Counted from the first letter of the stretch, positions 1 to 7,074 are shown. The stretch is DNA of 64,000 nt from Oscillospiraceae bacterium (GCA_902792905.1 CADBBH010000007.1:62001-126000), one strand, 5' to 3'. The notes: generated by a model from the letters alone, not told the origin. Numbers and translations are program-made.

Positions 1-1
1 G

Positions 2-433
2 GCGAAACTCGAAAACGCGAAAATCACCTGTCTCGATTACAGCACCGATATGCTCGCTCAGGCAAAGGTGCGGCTCGGAGAATATAAACACATCGATTTT
101 ATTCAGGGCGATGTCGGAAACCTGCCGATGCCCGATGAAAATTATGATATCGTTCTGAGTATGAATGGCTTTCACGCCTTCCCGGATAAAAAAAAGGCGT
201 TTTCGGAAACAAACCGTGTGCTTAAAAGCGGCGGCGAATTCATCGCCTGCTTTTATATTAAAGGCAAATCGAAAATCACCGATTGGCTGGTTAAAAATAT
301 CCTCAGCAGAAAGGGCTGGTTCACGCCGCCGTTTCAGACTGAGGAGGAGCTGAAAAATATCCTGGAAAAATACTATTCCGATATAAATATAAATACCGAC
401 GGTTCAATAGTATATTTCCGCTGTAAGAAGTGA
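2..433 (+). CDS. Class I SAM-dependent methyltransferase (5' end outside window)
   Basis: The reading frame is open from base 2 and the true start lies upstream of the window. The visible part has the layout of a Methyltransf_11 fold: an acidic end of strand 2 (LDYSTDML) that would hold the SAM ribose, a QGDVGNLPMPDENYDIVLSMNG block covering the adenine-binding and strand-4 motifs, and the post-strand VLKSGGEF turn. The N-terminal glycine-rich SAM loop is missing because of the window edge. A small-molecule substrate is likely from the family but cannot be named. The stop lies 6 bases before the next ATG, so the gene is probably co-transcribed with the hydrolase and O-methyltransferase that follow. 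Confidence 0.85.
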   Translation, partial: AKLENAKITCLDYSTDMLAQAKVRLGEYKHIDFIQGDVGNLPMPDENYDIVLSMNGFHAFPDKKKAFSETNRVLKSGGEFIACFYIKGKSKITDWLVKNILSRKGWFTPPFQTEEELKNILEKYYSDININTDGSIVYFRCKK

Positions 434-439
434 GGAAAA

Positions 440-1204
440 ATGACAGTTCACGAATTCGGAAAAGAAAACAAAAAGACGGTTGTGCTGATACATCCCTCGC
501 TTGTGATGTGGGATTATTTTGAGTATGTCATACCTCTTCTCGAAACTGAATATCATCTTGTTGTTCCTGCTTTGCCCGGTTATGACAAAGACCGCCCGGG
601 AGATTTTACAAGCGTTGAAAAAATCGCCGCTGAACTTGCGGATTGGCTCGAAGCGCACGGAATTGATAATCTTTCCTGCATTTACGGCTGCTCAATGGGC
701 GGCTCCGTTGTTGCAAGGCTTCTCGCAGATAACCGCATAAAGACGCATTCGGCGGTTATGGACGGCGGCATAATGCCTTACCGTCTGCCGTATATTGCAA
801 CAAGGTTTATCGCGGTAAAAGATTTTTTACTGATTTATTCGGGCAAGCTCGGCGGAATAAAACTTATTGAAAAAGCATTTACCTCCGATGAATACTCGGA
901 AGAAGATCTGCAATACATAGCGGATGTTCTGAAAATGATAAGCGCAAAGACGATATGGAGAACATTTGAATCCTGCAACAATTACTCAATGCCCGAAAGA
1001 ATCGAAACATCATGCAGAAACATAGAATACTGGTACGCCTCTTCAGAAAAGAAAGCGCGTAAAAGTGATATTGAATATATTAAAGATTTTTTCTCGGGAA
1101 CTGTATTCAAAGAGTTTGAAAACATCGGGCACGGAGGTCTTGCCGCACTGAAGCCCGAAACGCTCGCAGGTGAAATATCAAGGCTTTGTGAAAAAGGAGA
1201 TTGA
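440..1204 (+). CDS. Alpha/beta hydrolase
   Basis: This 254-residue protein is a single-domain alpha/beta hydrolase. The nucleophile elbow is GCSMGG with Ser85, the oxyanion region is VVLIHPS near residues 14-20, and a late histidine (His231 in IGHGG) fits the catalytic base. It has no signal peptide, so it is cytosolic. The ATG follows a short GAGGAAAA ribosome site and lies 6 bases after the preceding methyltransferase gene. The next gene starts 2 bases after its stop, so the three genes form a tight operon. Family knowledge allows esterase, peptidase or thioester hydrolase activity; the substrate is not visible. The flanking methyltransferases hint at tailoring of a small molecule, which is inference. 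Confidence 0.85.
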   Translation: MTVHEFGKENKKTVVLIHPSLVMWDYFEYVIPLLETEYHLVVPALPGYDKDRPGDFTSVEKIAAELADWLEAHGIDNLSCIYGCSMGGSVVARLLADNRIKTHSAVMDGGIMPYRLPYIATRFIAVKDFLLIYSGKLGGIKLIEKAFTSDEYSEEDLQYIADVLKMISAKTIWRTFESCNNYSMPERIETSCRNIEYWYASSEKKARKSDIEYIKDFFSGTVFKEFENIGHGGLAALKPETLAGEISRLCEKGD

Positions 1205-1205
1205 G

Positions 1206-2036
1206 ATGCAAAAATATCATATTGAGAAAAATACCGTTCAGGAAACTTTGATTATTCCTCTTTTCGGTCGGCTCGTCTGTTCTGAAAGATTTCCTCAGCT
1301 TTTCTCCGACCCCGAGGCGGAAAGAATCTGCGGGATGCTCGATTATGATTTTGAGGAAAACCGGAAAAAGATGGAATCAGCCGTGGGGCTTTTCGGTGCG
1401 CTCGAAGTGGCTCAGAGGCAGTATGATGTTGCCTGCGAAGTTAAAGATTATCTGAAAAAATATCCCGAAGCATCGGTTGTCAATCTGGGCTGCGGTCTTG
1501 ATGATACGGTCGGTAAATGTGACAACGGCAGACGCAAAGGATACAATATCGATATGCCCGATGTTATAAAAATCAGAAATGATTTACTCCCCTCGGGCGA
1601 CAGAGAAACAAACATCGCCTGCGATCTGAACGATTACAGCTGGATGGATAATATCCAATCGGGAAACGGAGTTATATTTTTCGCGACAGGAGTATTTTAC
1701 TATTTCAGAACTGAGGATGTAAAAAAACTGTTCAATAAACTTGCCGTAAGATTTCCCAGCGCGGTTCTTGTATTTGATTCCTGCAACAGACGGGGAGCAA
1801 AGATGATGATGAAAACCTGGCTAAGAGAAGCGGGAATAACGGATGTCGGCGCGTTCTTTTCTCTTGAGAATGAAAATGAATTAAAGAACTGGAGTAAAAA
1901 CTTCAGCTCGGTTTCGGCAAAAAGCTATATGCGCGGTTACCGTGATATTTACAATGATGTCGGTTTGCTTCATAAACTTATGATCCGTTTTTGCGACAAA
2001 CTCGTGAGTATGAAGATTGTGAAGATTGTGTTTTAG
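1206..2036 (+). CDS. LCM/TcmP-type O-methyltransferase
   Basis: This 276-residue protein resembles the leucine carboxyl methyltransferase (Ppm1)/TcmP family. The SAM motif VVNLGCGLDDT is at residues 91-101, followed by a YNIDMPDVI segment that takes the place of the acidic strand-2 end, and a GVFYYF motif further on. The family O-methylates carboxyl or phenolic groups, including polyketide intermediates. The start was set at the ATG at 1206 because AAAGGAGA lies just upstream and the previous stop ends at 1204; an in-frame ATG 36 bases earlier lies inside the hydrolase gene. It is the last gene before the A+T-rich element, and no terminator is obvious directly after it. Confidence 0.82.
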   Translation: MQKYHIEKNTVQETLIIPLFGRLVCSERFPQLFSDPEAERICGMLDYDFEENRKKMESAVGLFGALEVAQRQYDVACEVKDYLKKYPEASVVNLGCGLDDTVGKCDNGRRKGYNIDMPDVIKIRNDLLPSGDRETNIACDLNDYSWMDNIQSGNGVIFFATGVFYYFRTEDVKKLFNKLAVRFPSAVLVFDSCNRRGAKMMMKTWLREAGITDVGAFFSLENENELKNWSKNFSSVSAKSYMRGYRDIYNDVGLLHKLMIRFCDKLVSMKIVKIVF

Positions 2037-2103
2037 ATTAATCCATTATAATCACCGGAGATTGATTGTGCGTTGGCAAACCGTAATCATTTTTACAGCA
2101 ACA

Positions 2104-2257
2104 CCTTGTAACTGTTCTCAGCAAGTAAGTGGACTGTATATACAATCAATTAATTGATTGCGCCCTTGCGAACAATCCCTGGCAAGCAAGGCGACTGTAT
2201 ATACAATCAATGAATTGATTGCTCCCTTGCATGCCGGAACAAAACCTGGCAAGCAAG
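2104..2257. repeat. 61-bp-period repeat with palindromes and CCTTGC/GCAAGG hairpins
   Basis: A 30-base unit beginning GACTGTATATACAATCAAT occurs at 2132-2161 and 2193-2222 with one mismatch, a period of 61 bases. In the first copy CAATCAATTAATTGATTG (2143-2160) is a perfect 18-base palindrome. Each unit is bracketed by a second motif in which CCCTTGC pairs with GCAAGCAAGG (2163-2191 and 2224-2257), and a diverged earlier copy lies at 2104-2129. The arrangement therefore alternates two hairpin types over two and a half periods. It may be a protein-binding array (recombinase or repressor) or the 5' part of a structured RNA. No protein frame is supported here. Confidence 0.75.
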
Positions 2258-2284
2258 GTCTCTGTTCCCACAGTCGCCCACTTG

Positions 2285-2497
2285 TTAGGGAAATGTCCCT
2301 AATACCCTTTACACATCATTGATAAATCAATGAGCCGGAAATGATGAATCATTTCATAAAGATCAGGTAGCAACTCGTTGCGAAGGACAGAGTCCTTTCT
2401 GATTGCAAAGCAATCTCAAAGTGAGCTAAGCCGAACGTTCCCGCAGGGCGCAATGGCACCGCAGGTGTATAATTGCGCATAACAAACAAGTTGTTAT
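2285..2497. other. Hairpin-packed non-coding region (possible structured RNA)
   Basis: There is no credible gene between 2037 and 2688. This part is nearly continuous short inverted repeats. They are TTAGGGA/TCCCTAA (2285-2302), CATTGA/TCAATG (2317-2332), GAAATGA/TCATTTC (2338-2355), GCAA/TTGC (2370-2381), AAGGAC-AGA-GTCCTT (2383-2397), GATTGC-AAA-GCAATC (2401-2415), CTCA-AAG-TGAG (2415-2425), CCC-GCA-GGG (2440-2448), a two-level GCGCAAT/ATTGCGC stem (2448-2478) enclosing CACC-GCA-GGTG, and ATAACAA/TTGTTAT (2479-2497). Many loops are exactly three bases. A terminator follows at 2527. I do not recognise a known RNA family, and no protein-coding explanation fits. Confidence 0.6.
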
Positions 2498-2526
2498 GGT
2501 TTAAGGTTTATTCTTAATAAAAAAGC

Positions 2527-2562
2527 AATCACAGTTCCCGGACCGGAGCTGTGATTCTTTGT
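2527..2562 (+). terminator. Rho-independent terminator after the hairpin region
   Basis: AATCACAG (2527-2534) pairs with CTGTGATT (2549-2556); the stem extends inward to 12 pairs around a 6-base loop and is followed by TCTTTGTTT. It lies just before the repressor promoter, so it would end a transcript covering the hairpin field. Confidence 0.75.
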
Positions 2563-2597
2563 TTCATAATGTCTCAAAAGTTGTTTCAAAAATTCTA

Positions 2598-2646
2598 TTG
2601 ACAAGGAGATAGTTGTGTGATATATTCTGTATTAGACGGTTGTCTA
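2598..2646 (+). promoter_or_regulatory. Sigma-A promoter with overlapping operator for the LexA-like repressor
   Basis: TTGACA (2598-2603) and TATATT (2621-2626) are separated by 17 bases. Directly downstream, at the expected transcription start, lies the inverted repeat TAGAC-GGTT-GTCTA (2633-2646). Its five-four-five geometry matches that of Firmicute LexA boxes, though the half-site differs from GAAC. Autoregulation by the adjacent repressor is the simplest reading, and is inference. Confidence 0.75.
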
Positions 2647-2688
2647 TTGCCGGTTGTTTTTGTATTTTTCTGTAAAGGATGATGTATT

Positions 2689-3273
2689 ATGATTTTCAAA
2701 ACAGCGGAAAAGAGTAAGATAATAATTGATTATGTTAATGAATATTATGATAAGTATTACCGCTCTCCTTCTCTGAGAGATATAGAAGCTGCCGTCGGTA
2801 TTCCGAGAGCAACAGTCGGTCTTTATCTGAATAATCTTAAAGCAGAAGGTGTCATAGATTATGACGGCAAAAGAGAAACAATTATCACAGACTATATAAA
2901 ATCGGTTGCGCAGAAAACTACAGAGAAGCTGAATATCGTAGGTAAGATAGCATGCGGTAATCCTGTGACAGAAGAAGAAACAAGAATCGGAACAATTGAT
3001 TTCCCGATTGCACTGCTAGGTTCGGGTGAATATTTTGTTCTGCAGGCATATGGTGATTCTATGATTGATGCCGGAATAGAAGAGAATGATCTGGTAATAG
3101 TCAGAAGACAATCTTCCGCCGATTACGGAAAGATTGTGGTTGCCATAGATGAGAATAACGAAAACACTCTCAAAAGATTTATGTATGACAAAAAGAAAAA
3201 GCGCCCGTATCTTCATCCCGAAAATGATAAGTATGATGACATTTATCAGAATGAAATAAAGATAATAAACTGA
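2689..3273 (+). CDS. LexA/UmuD-type self-cleaving repressor
   Basis: This 194-residue protein has an N-terminal LexA-like winged helix-turn-helix (SPSLRDIEAAVGIPRATVGLYL region, 26-47) and a C-terminal S24 peptidase-like domain. The Ser/Lys pair is Ser124 (GDSM) and Lys162 (TLKRF), 38 residues apart, as in LexA. The expected self-cleavage site is Cys89-Gly90 (GKIACGNP). Cys-Gly is the pair used by UmuD, whereas LexA uses Ala-Gly. Its place at the head of a recombinase operon suggests that it keeps the element silent and releases it on DNA damage; that role is inference. An AAAGGA ribosome site precedes the ATG. The next small ORF starts 7 bases after its stop. Confidence 0.88.
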   Translation: MIFKTAEKSKIIIDYVNEYYDKYYRSPSLRDIEAAVGIPRATVGLYLNNLKAEGVIDYDGKRETIITDYIKSVAQKTTEKLNIVGKIACGNPVTEEETRIGTIDFPIALLGSGEYFVLQAYGDSMIDAGIEENDLVIVRRQSSADYGKIVVAIDENNENTLKRFMYDKKKKRPYLHPENDKYDDIYQNEIKIIN

Positions 3274-3280
3274 AAGGAAA

Positions 3281-3376
3281 ATGATACAAAAACCCGATAC
3301 CGGTATCGATAAAAAACACGAAAAAACAGCAGTCTCGAAAAGAAAGAATATTTTTGAACGAATACGAGGAGAATAA
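3281..3376 (+). CDS. Small basic ORF, 31 residues
   Basis: An ATG at 3281 follows AAAGGAAA, which overlaps the stop of the repressor gene, and opens a 31-codon frame ending in TAA at 3374-3376. The product begins MIQKPDTGIDKKHEK and is lysine/arginine-rich. The ribosome site of the next gene (GAGGAG) lies inside its last codons, so spacing is consistent with a real cistron in a packed operon. No family is recognised. It could be a small DNA- or RNA-binding accessory protein or a leader that couples translation; equally it may be a chance frame. Conservation of the frame in related elements would decide. Confidence 0.4.
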   Translation: MIQKPDTGIDKKHEKTAVSKRKNIFERIRGE

Positions 3377-3379
3377 TAA

Positions 3380-3724
3380 TTGAAAGAAACTGATTTAAGC
3401 GAAGCAATCGAAAAAGCAGACGAAATATTGGAATATTACTACAAAAACCCAGATGAAGAAAACGCACCGTCACCTCCGCATGAAAACAATCTTGCGTCAT
3501 TTGATGAGAACGGAAATCTTACAGTCAAGAATCATGCCGCCTTCTGGCTGCCTGAAATAGAGATTGAAGATGAAGAGAAAAGCATTAAATATGTTGTTAA
3601 CGGAACTTACGACGGAAATTCATTTCTTCATAATAAACTGAAAAGGATTATCGACAATGTTGTAAATAATCTGAAAATGACCGATAATGACATTACCGGT
3701 CAAGAGGGCGAAAACAATGAATAA
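3380..3724 (+). CDS. Acidic hypothetical protein of the recombinase operon
   Basis: This 114-residue protein starts at a TTG eight bases after GAGGAG. It is strongly acidic, with a predicted helical N terminus (DLSEAIEKADEILEYYYK), a proline-rich linker near 30-36 and a central ENGNLTVKNHAAFWLPEIEIED segment. No catalytic motif, signal peptide or membrane segment is visible and I do not recognise a family. Its end overlaps the region upstream of the recombinase start, so the two are likely translated together. Small proteins in this position often act as directionality or accessory factors for large serine recombinases; assigning that here would be speculation. Confidence 0.65.
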   Translation: MKETDLSEAIEKADEILEYYYKNPDEENAPSPPHENNLASFDENGNLTVKNHAAFWLPEIEIEDEEKSIKYVVNGTYDGNSFLHNKLKRIIDNVVNNLKMTDNDITGQEGENNE

Positions 3725-3794
3725 GTTCTCTGACCGTAATGATATAGTAACCAACCCTGTATCAATGACAGTTGCCGCAGAAAAGGAGGAAAAA

Positions 3795-5549
3795 GTGAAT
3801 ACGGCAGCAAAAGCAAAAATCACAGCACTGTATTGCAGATTATCCCAGGAAGATGAACGCCTAGGCGAATCAATGAGTATTCAGAATCAGAAAGAAATGC
3901 TTCTGAACTATGCCAAAGAAAACAGATTTTCAAATCCGGTTTTCTATGTTGATGACGGATATACCGGAACCAATTTTGACAGACCCGGTTTCCAGCAGAT
4001 GCTTTCCGATATGCAAAACGGTAAAGTATCCGCACTCATAACCAAGGATCTGAGCAGACTCGGCAGAGATTCCACAATGGTCGGTTATTATCAGAAATAT
4101 GTATTTCCCCAGCTGGAAGTAAGATACATAGCCGTAAATGACAATTACGACTCTGCAAATCCCAACAGCACCGATAACGATATGGCGCTGTTCAAGAATC
4201 TGTTCAATGAGTTTTATCCGCTTGATACCAGCAGGAAAATTCGTGCTGTAAACCGTATGAAAGGCGAAAACGGAAAGACGCTCACTACAATGGTTCCGTA
4301 TGGATATGTCAAAGATCCTGACAGTAACCACTGGATTGTCGATGAAGATGCGGCAAAAGTTGTAAAGCATATATTCAGCCTTTGCTTAGAGGGCAGAGGT
4401 CCGAGTCAAATTGCCAAGCAGCTGGAATCAGAGAATATTCTGACACCTACAGCCTACAAAGCAGAAAAAGGCTTACCGTTAAACACTAAGGTCAAAGACA
4501 GTCCTTACAGATGGAAAAACTCCACTGTTGGTCATATTCTCGAACGAAGAGAATACACCGGATGCACAGTAGCTTTCAAGACATATACAAATTCAATCTG
4601 GGATAAAAAACAGAGGCAAAACCCGATTGAGAATCAAATTATCACTCCGGATACTCATGAAGCAATCATAGATGAGGATACATTCAACAAAGTTCAGATA
4701 ATCCGCGAAAAACGTCATCGCAGAACAAAGACAGGCAAAAGCCATATGTTTTCCGGCTTGCTTTACTGCTATGATTGCGGCAGTAATATGTATTTCTGCA
4801 CAACAAAGGACTTTGAATCAAGGCAGGATTTCTTTGAATGCTCGGTTCATCATAAAAATCACAGTGAATGCAAAACTCACTTCATCAGAGCAGAGGTTCT
4901 GGAGAGACTGGTTTGGGAACATCTTAAGGAAGTAATCTCGTTCGTTTACTGTCATGAGCCGTATTTCCGTGAATATATGAAACAGGTGAGCGAGAGTGTC
5001 AGCAAGCAAGAACTGAAGTCTCTGAAAAAGCAGTTTTCCCTTGCAGAGAATCGTATAGCGGAAATAGACAGACTTTATACAAAAACCTATGAGGATAATG
5101 CTAACGGCAAAATATCCGATGAACGATTCAAAATGCTTTCCGAAGGTTATGACTCAGAGCAGGCAGAACTCAAAGCAAAAGCAATACAGTTACAGAAACA
5201 GATTGATACACAGGAACAGAATACAGAGAATATTGACAGGTTTGTTTCACTTGTCAGATCTCACATAGAAGATGACGGTCTTAACGGCTACAATCTTCAC
5301 GAACTGATTCAGGGCATATACATCGAAAACGCAGATGTGCCTAATGATACAGACGGGAATATCGAGATTGATGATGACGACGGCGAGTGCATTGTTTATT
5401 CAAAGAAGCCGAAATTATCTTCTTCAAAGAAACACCGAATCCGTAAAATCCACATTAAATATGATTTTGTCGGATTCATACCCGTCAACAAGCTTCTGCA
5501 ATATGCCGAAGAATCAAAAAATGCCCAGAACAAAGAAATATCGGCGTGA
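3795..5549 (+). CDS. Large serine recombinase (TnpX/TndX-like)
   Basis: From the GTG start the protein has 584 residues. The resolvase catalytic domain comes first: Ser17 in ALYCRLSQED is the nucleophile, and DLSRLGRD carries arginines 88 and 91. A Recombinase domain follows, then a zinc ribbon with CYDCG and FECSVHH cysteines, a coiled-coil segment (ELKSLKKQFSLAENRIAEID) and a C-terminal DUF4368-like tail. The family integrates and excises transposons such as Tn4451 and Tn5397 through circular intermediates. GTG 3795 is chosen because AAAGGAGG lies 6 bases upstream; an in-frame ATG at 3717 with no clear ribosome site would add 26 residues. All catalytic residues are present, so it is likely active. 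Confidence 0.92.
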   Translation: MNTAAKAKITALYCRLSQEDERLGESMSIQNQKEMLLNYAKENRFSNPVFYVDDGYTGTNFDRPGFQQMLSDMQNGKVSALITKDLSRLGRDSTMVGYYQKYVFPQLEVRYIAVNDNYDSANPNSTDNDMALFKNLFNEFYPLDTSRKIRAVNRMKGENGKTLTTMVPYGYVKDPDSNHWIVDEDAAKVVKHIFSLCLEGRGPSQIAKQLESENILTPTAYKAEKGLPLNTKVKDSPYRWKNSTVGHILERREYTGCTVAFKTYTNSIWDKKQRQNPIENQIITPDTHEAIIDEDTFNKVQIIREKRHRRTKTGKSHMFSGLLYCYDCGSNMYFCTTKDFESRQDFFECSVHHKNHSECKTHFIRAEVLERLVWEHLKEVISFVYCHEPYFREYMKQVSESVSKQELKSLKKQFSLAENRIAEIDRLYTKTYEDNANGKISDERFKMLSEGYDSEQAELKAKAIQLQKQIDTQEQNTENIDRFVSLVRSHIEDDGLNGYNLHELIQGIYIENADVPNDTDGNIEIDDDDGECIVYSKKPKLSSSKKHRIRKIHIKYDFVGFIPVNKLLQYAEESKNAQNKEISA

Positions 5550-5563
5550 CCGTAATCACGCCG
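5542..5563 (+). terminator. Hairpin spanning the recombinase stop codon
   Basis: CGGCGTGA (5542-5549) and TCACGCCG (5556-5563) form a perfect 8-bp stem with a 6-base loop that includes the recombinase stop codon. No T-run follows directly, so it may slow 3' decay or belong to the element end rather than terminate by itself. Confidence 0.5.
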
Positions 5564-5627
5564 AATTCCTTGAAAATATTGGTTTTTCCGGTATTATCGT
5601 AAAAAGTCCAATAATACTGGTTTACGA

Positions 5628-5653
5628 CCCGCCCGATAAGGGCGGGATTTTTT
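5628..5653 (+). terminator. Rho-independent terminator
   Basis: CCCGCCC (5628-5634) pairs with GGGCGGG (5640-5646) around GATAA, and ATTTTTT follows. It ends plus-strand transcription leaving the recombinase and may also limit read-through from the minus-strand DUF1232 gene. Confidence 0.85.
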
Positions 5654-5667
5654 ACATGTTTGCGGTA

Positions 5668-5997
5668 TTATTTCTTCTTTTTGCGGGCTATGAATCTTGC
5701 TATCGCGAAGAGAATGGCGACAGCGTCAATTCCGAGATCGTCTAGGAAACCCAGGATAGGGGTTACATCCGGTACAATATCAACCGGGAGGATTGTGTAA
5801 ACTGCGGCGACAACAATCGCACCGATTCCCGCGAGAATACCGAGTGCGGACTTCTTCGGCAGTTTATCTTCCGCTTCGCCCTTTGCGGGCTCTTTCACCT
5901 GCAGTTCCTCCGTTTTTATCTCCGGAGCAAGATCCGCTCCGCAGAAAATGCAGTATTTTTCTGTCTCCACTTCTTTTTTGCATTCCGGGCAATACAT
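5668..5997 (-). CDS. Zinc-ribbon protein with YkvA-type DUF1232 membrane domain
   Basis: This 109-residue protein has an N-terminal zinc ribbon (Cys3, Cys6, Cys16, Cys19), an acidic linker, and a hydrophobic C-terminal part with the DUF1232 signature YTILPVDIVPDVTPILGFLDD. A poly-lysine tail closes it. DUF1232/YkvA proteins are small membrane proteins of unknown role found across bacteria. The ATG follows AAGGAGG with normal spacing. It is followed by a terminator on the opposite side and lies 30 bases downstream of the aldo/keto reductase gene, so co-transcription with that gene is likely. Confidence 0.82.
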   Translation of the reverse strand: MYCPECKKEVETEKYCIFCGADLAPEIKTEELQVKEPAKGEAEDKLPKKSALGILAGIGAIVVAAVYTILPVDIVPDVTPILGFLDDLGIDAVAILFAIARFIARKKKK

Positions 5998-6027
5998 AAG
6001 AATACCTCCTTAAGGATTGTAATTGCG

Positions 6028-6942
6028 TTAAGGCAGGCGGAAGCCTGCGGCGAGGTAGAGGGAATACCAGTCCTCGCGGGAAAGAACGATATCTGCGCCC
6101 GCCGCAATTTCGCGGATTCTTGCGGGCGAGACCGAGCCGGAAATCAGCTGAATATCCGCCGGATGCCTGAGAATCCAGGCAGAGGCGACAGCAGTCGGCG
6201 TCGCATCATATTCAGCGGCAAGCTCATCGAGCTTTTCATTGAGAGCGGAATATTTTTCTCTGTTCCCGATATACGGCCCCTCAAAGAATCCGCCCTGGAA
6301 CGGCGACCACGCCTGAATGGTGATACCTTTGATGCGCGAATATTCAAGAGCGCTGCCGTCGTGCATCTGGGATTCGGCGTTTTTCATATTCACATTGAGG
6401 CCGGAAGTCACGAGCCCCGATTCGGGCAGGGAAAACTGAAGCTGGTCGATGATAAGCGGCTGCTTCACCGCGGTTTTAAGCAGCTCAATCTGCATCGGAT
6501 TATGGTTTGAAACGCCGAAAAAACGCACCTTCCCCGAACTTTCAAGTTCATCAAACGCCGCGGCGACCTCTTCGGGCTCCATAAGGGTATCGGGTCTATG
6601 GAGAAGCAGAATATCGACATAATCGGTCCGAAGGCGGCGCAGCGAACCCTCAACGGACTTTATAATATGCTCCTTAGAGAAATCATAGCATCCCCTGCGA
6701 ATGCCGCATTTCGTCTGAATTGTGATTTTTTCGCGAAGCGAGGGATATGAGGCAAGATAATTGCCGAAAACCTCCTCGCACTTACCGCCGCCGTAAATAT
6801 CGGCGTGATCAAAGAAGTCTATGCCGAGCTCAAGCGCGGTGCCGATAAGCTCATCAAGCGGAACCTTTGAATCGGTGATTCGCATGCATCCCATTGCGAC
6901 CGCCGATGCGGAGATTTTTCCTCCGACAGTGATTCTTTTCAT
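6028..6942 (-). CDS. Aldo/keto reductase (YdhF-like)
   Basis: This 304-residue protein is a TIM-barrel NAD(P)H-dependent oxidoreductase. The catalytic tetrad is Asp45, Tyr50 (FFDHADIYG), Lys78 (IQTKCG) and His115 (ILLLHRPD). The C-terminal SGSVSPARI segment matches the coenzyme-phosphate-binding region of the family. It is cytosolic and would reduce a carbonyl substrate; the physiological substrate is not predictable. The ATG is preceded by CCGGAGG. Its promoter is a perfect consensus with a palindrome in the spacer (6973-7001), which suggests control by a repressor. Confidence 0.9.
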   Translation of the reverse strand: MKRITVGGKISASAVAMGCMRITDSKVPLDELIGTALELGIDFFDHADIYGGGKCEEVFGNYLASYPSLREKITIQTKCGIRRGCYDFSKEHIIKSVEGSLRRLRTDYVDILLLHRPDTLMEPEEVAAAFDELESSGKVRFFGVSNHNPMQIELLKTAVKQPLIIDQLQFSLPESGLVTSGLNVNMKNAESQMHDGSALEYSRIKGITIQAWSPFQGGFFEGPYIGNREKYSALNEKLDELAAEYDATPTAVASAWILRHPADIQLISGSVSPARIREIAAGADIVLSREDWYSLYLAAGFRLP

Positions 6943-6972
6943 TTTTATTTCCTCCGGTTAATTGTATTATTA

Positions 6973-7001
6973 ATTATATTCTGCCGCGGGCAGCTTGTCA
7001 A
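6973..7001 (-). promoter_or_regulatory. Consensus promoter of the aldo/keto reductase with spacer palindrome
   Basis: On the minus strand TTGACA (7001-6996) and TATAAT (6978-6973) are 17 bases apart, a perfect sigma-A consensus. The spacer contains CTGCC-GCG-GGCAG (6981-6993), a perfect inverted repeat placed where a bound repressor would block RNA polymerase. The operator role is inference. Confidence 0.8.
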
Positions 7002-7009
7002 TAAACCGC

Positions 7010-7038
7010 TTGAAAATCACTGCCCGATATGATATATT
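7010..7038 (+). promoter_or_regulatory. Promoter of the lipoprotein gene
   Basis: TTGAAA (7010-7015) and TATATT (7033-7038) are 17 bases apart, about 35 bases before the lipoprotein ATG. The -35 lies 8 bases from the -35 of the divergent aldo/keto reductase promoter. Confidence 0.7.
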
Positions 7039-7074
7039 GTCACTGTAAATCTTTATGCGTAGAGGAGAAATACC

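Larger units (their letters stand above)
2080..5558. mobile_element. Candidate minimal serine-recombinase integrative element
   Basis: The stretch from about 2040 to 5570 is visibly A+T-richer than both flanks. It holds a large serine recombinase, a LexA-like repressor and two small genes, with a non-coding hairpin field in front. The 10-base word ACCGTAATCA occurs at 2080-2089 and again at 5549-5558, immediately after the recombinase gene, and could be the remnant of attachment-site cores. That word is short and was found by looking for it, so the exact ends are a guess. No conjugation, resistance or metabolic cargo gene is present. Large serine recombinases of the TnpX/TndX group excise through a circular intermediate with a 2-base core, so long flanking repeats are not required. 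Confidence 0.45.

Noticed and set aside
2132-2222. CRISPR array
   Set aside because: There are only two copies of the 30-base unit, the intervening sequence is itself a repeated hairpin motif rather than a unique spacer, and no cas gene is present.
2360-2500. tRNA or tmRNA
   Set aside because: The stems are local and consecutive; no cloverleaf, TPsiC sequence or tag frame could be found.
3687-3794. Longer N terminus for the serine recombinase from upstream ATG codons
   Set aside because: The GTG at 3795 has an AAAGGAGG site at ideal spacing and gives the usual family start just before the catalytic serine; the upstream starts lack ribosome sites. Not fully excluded.
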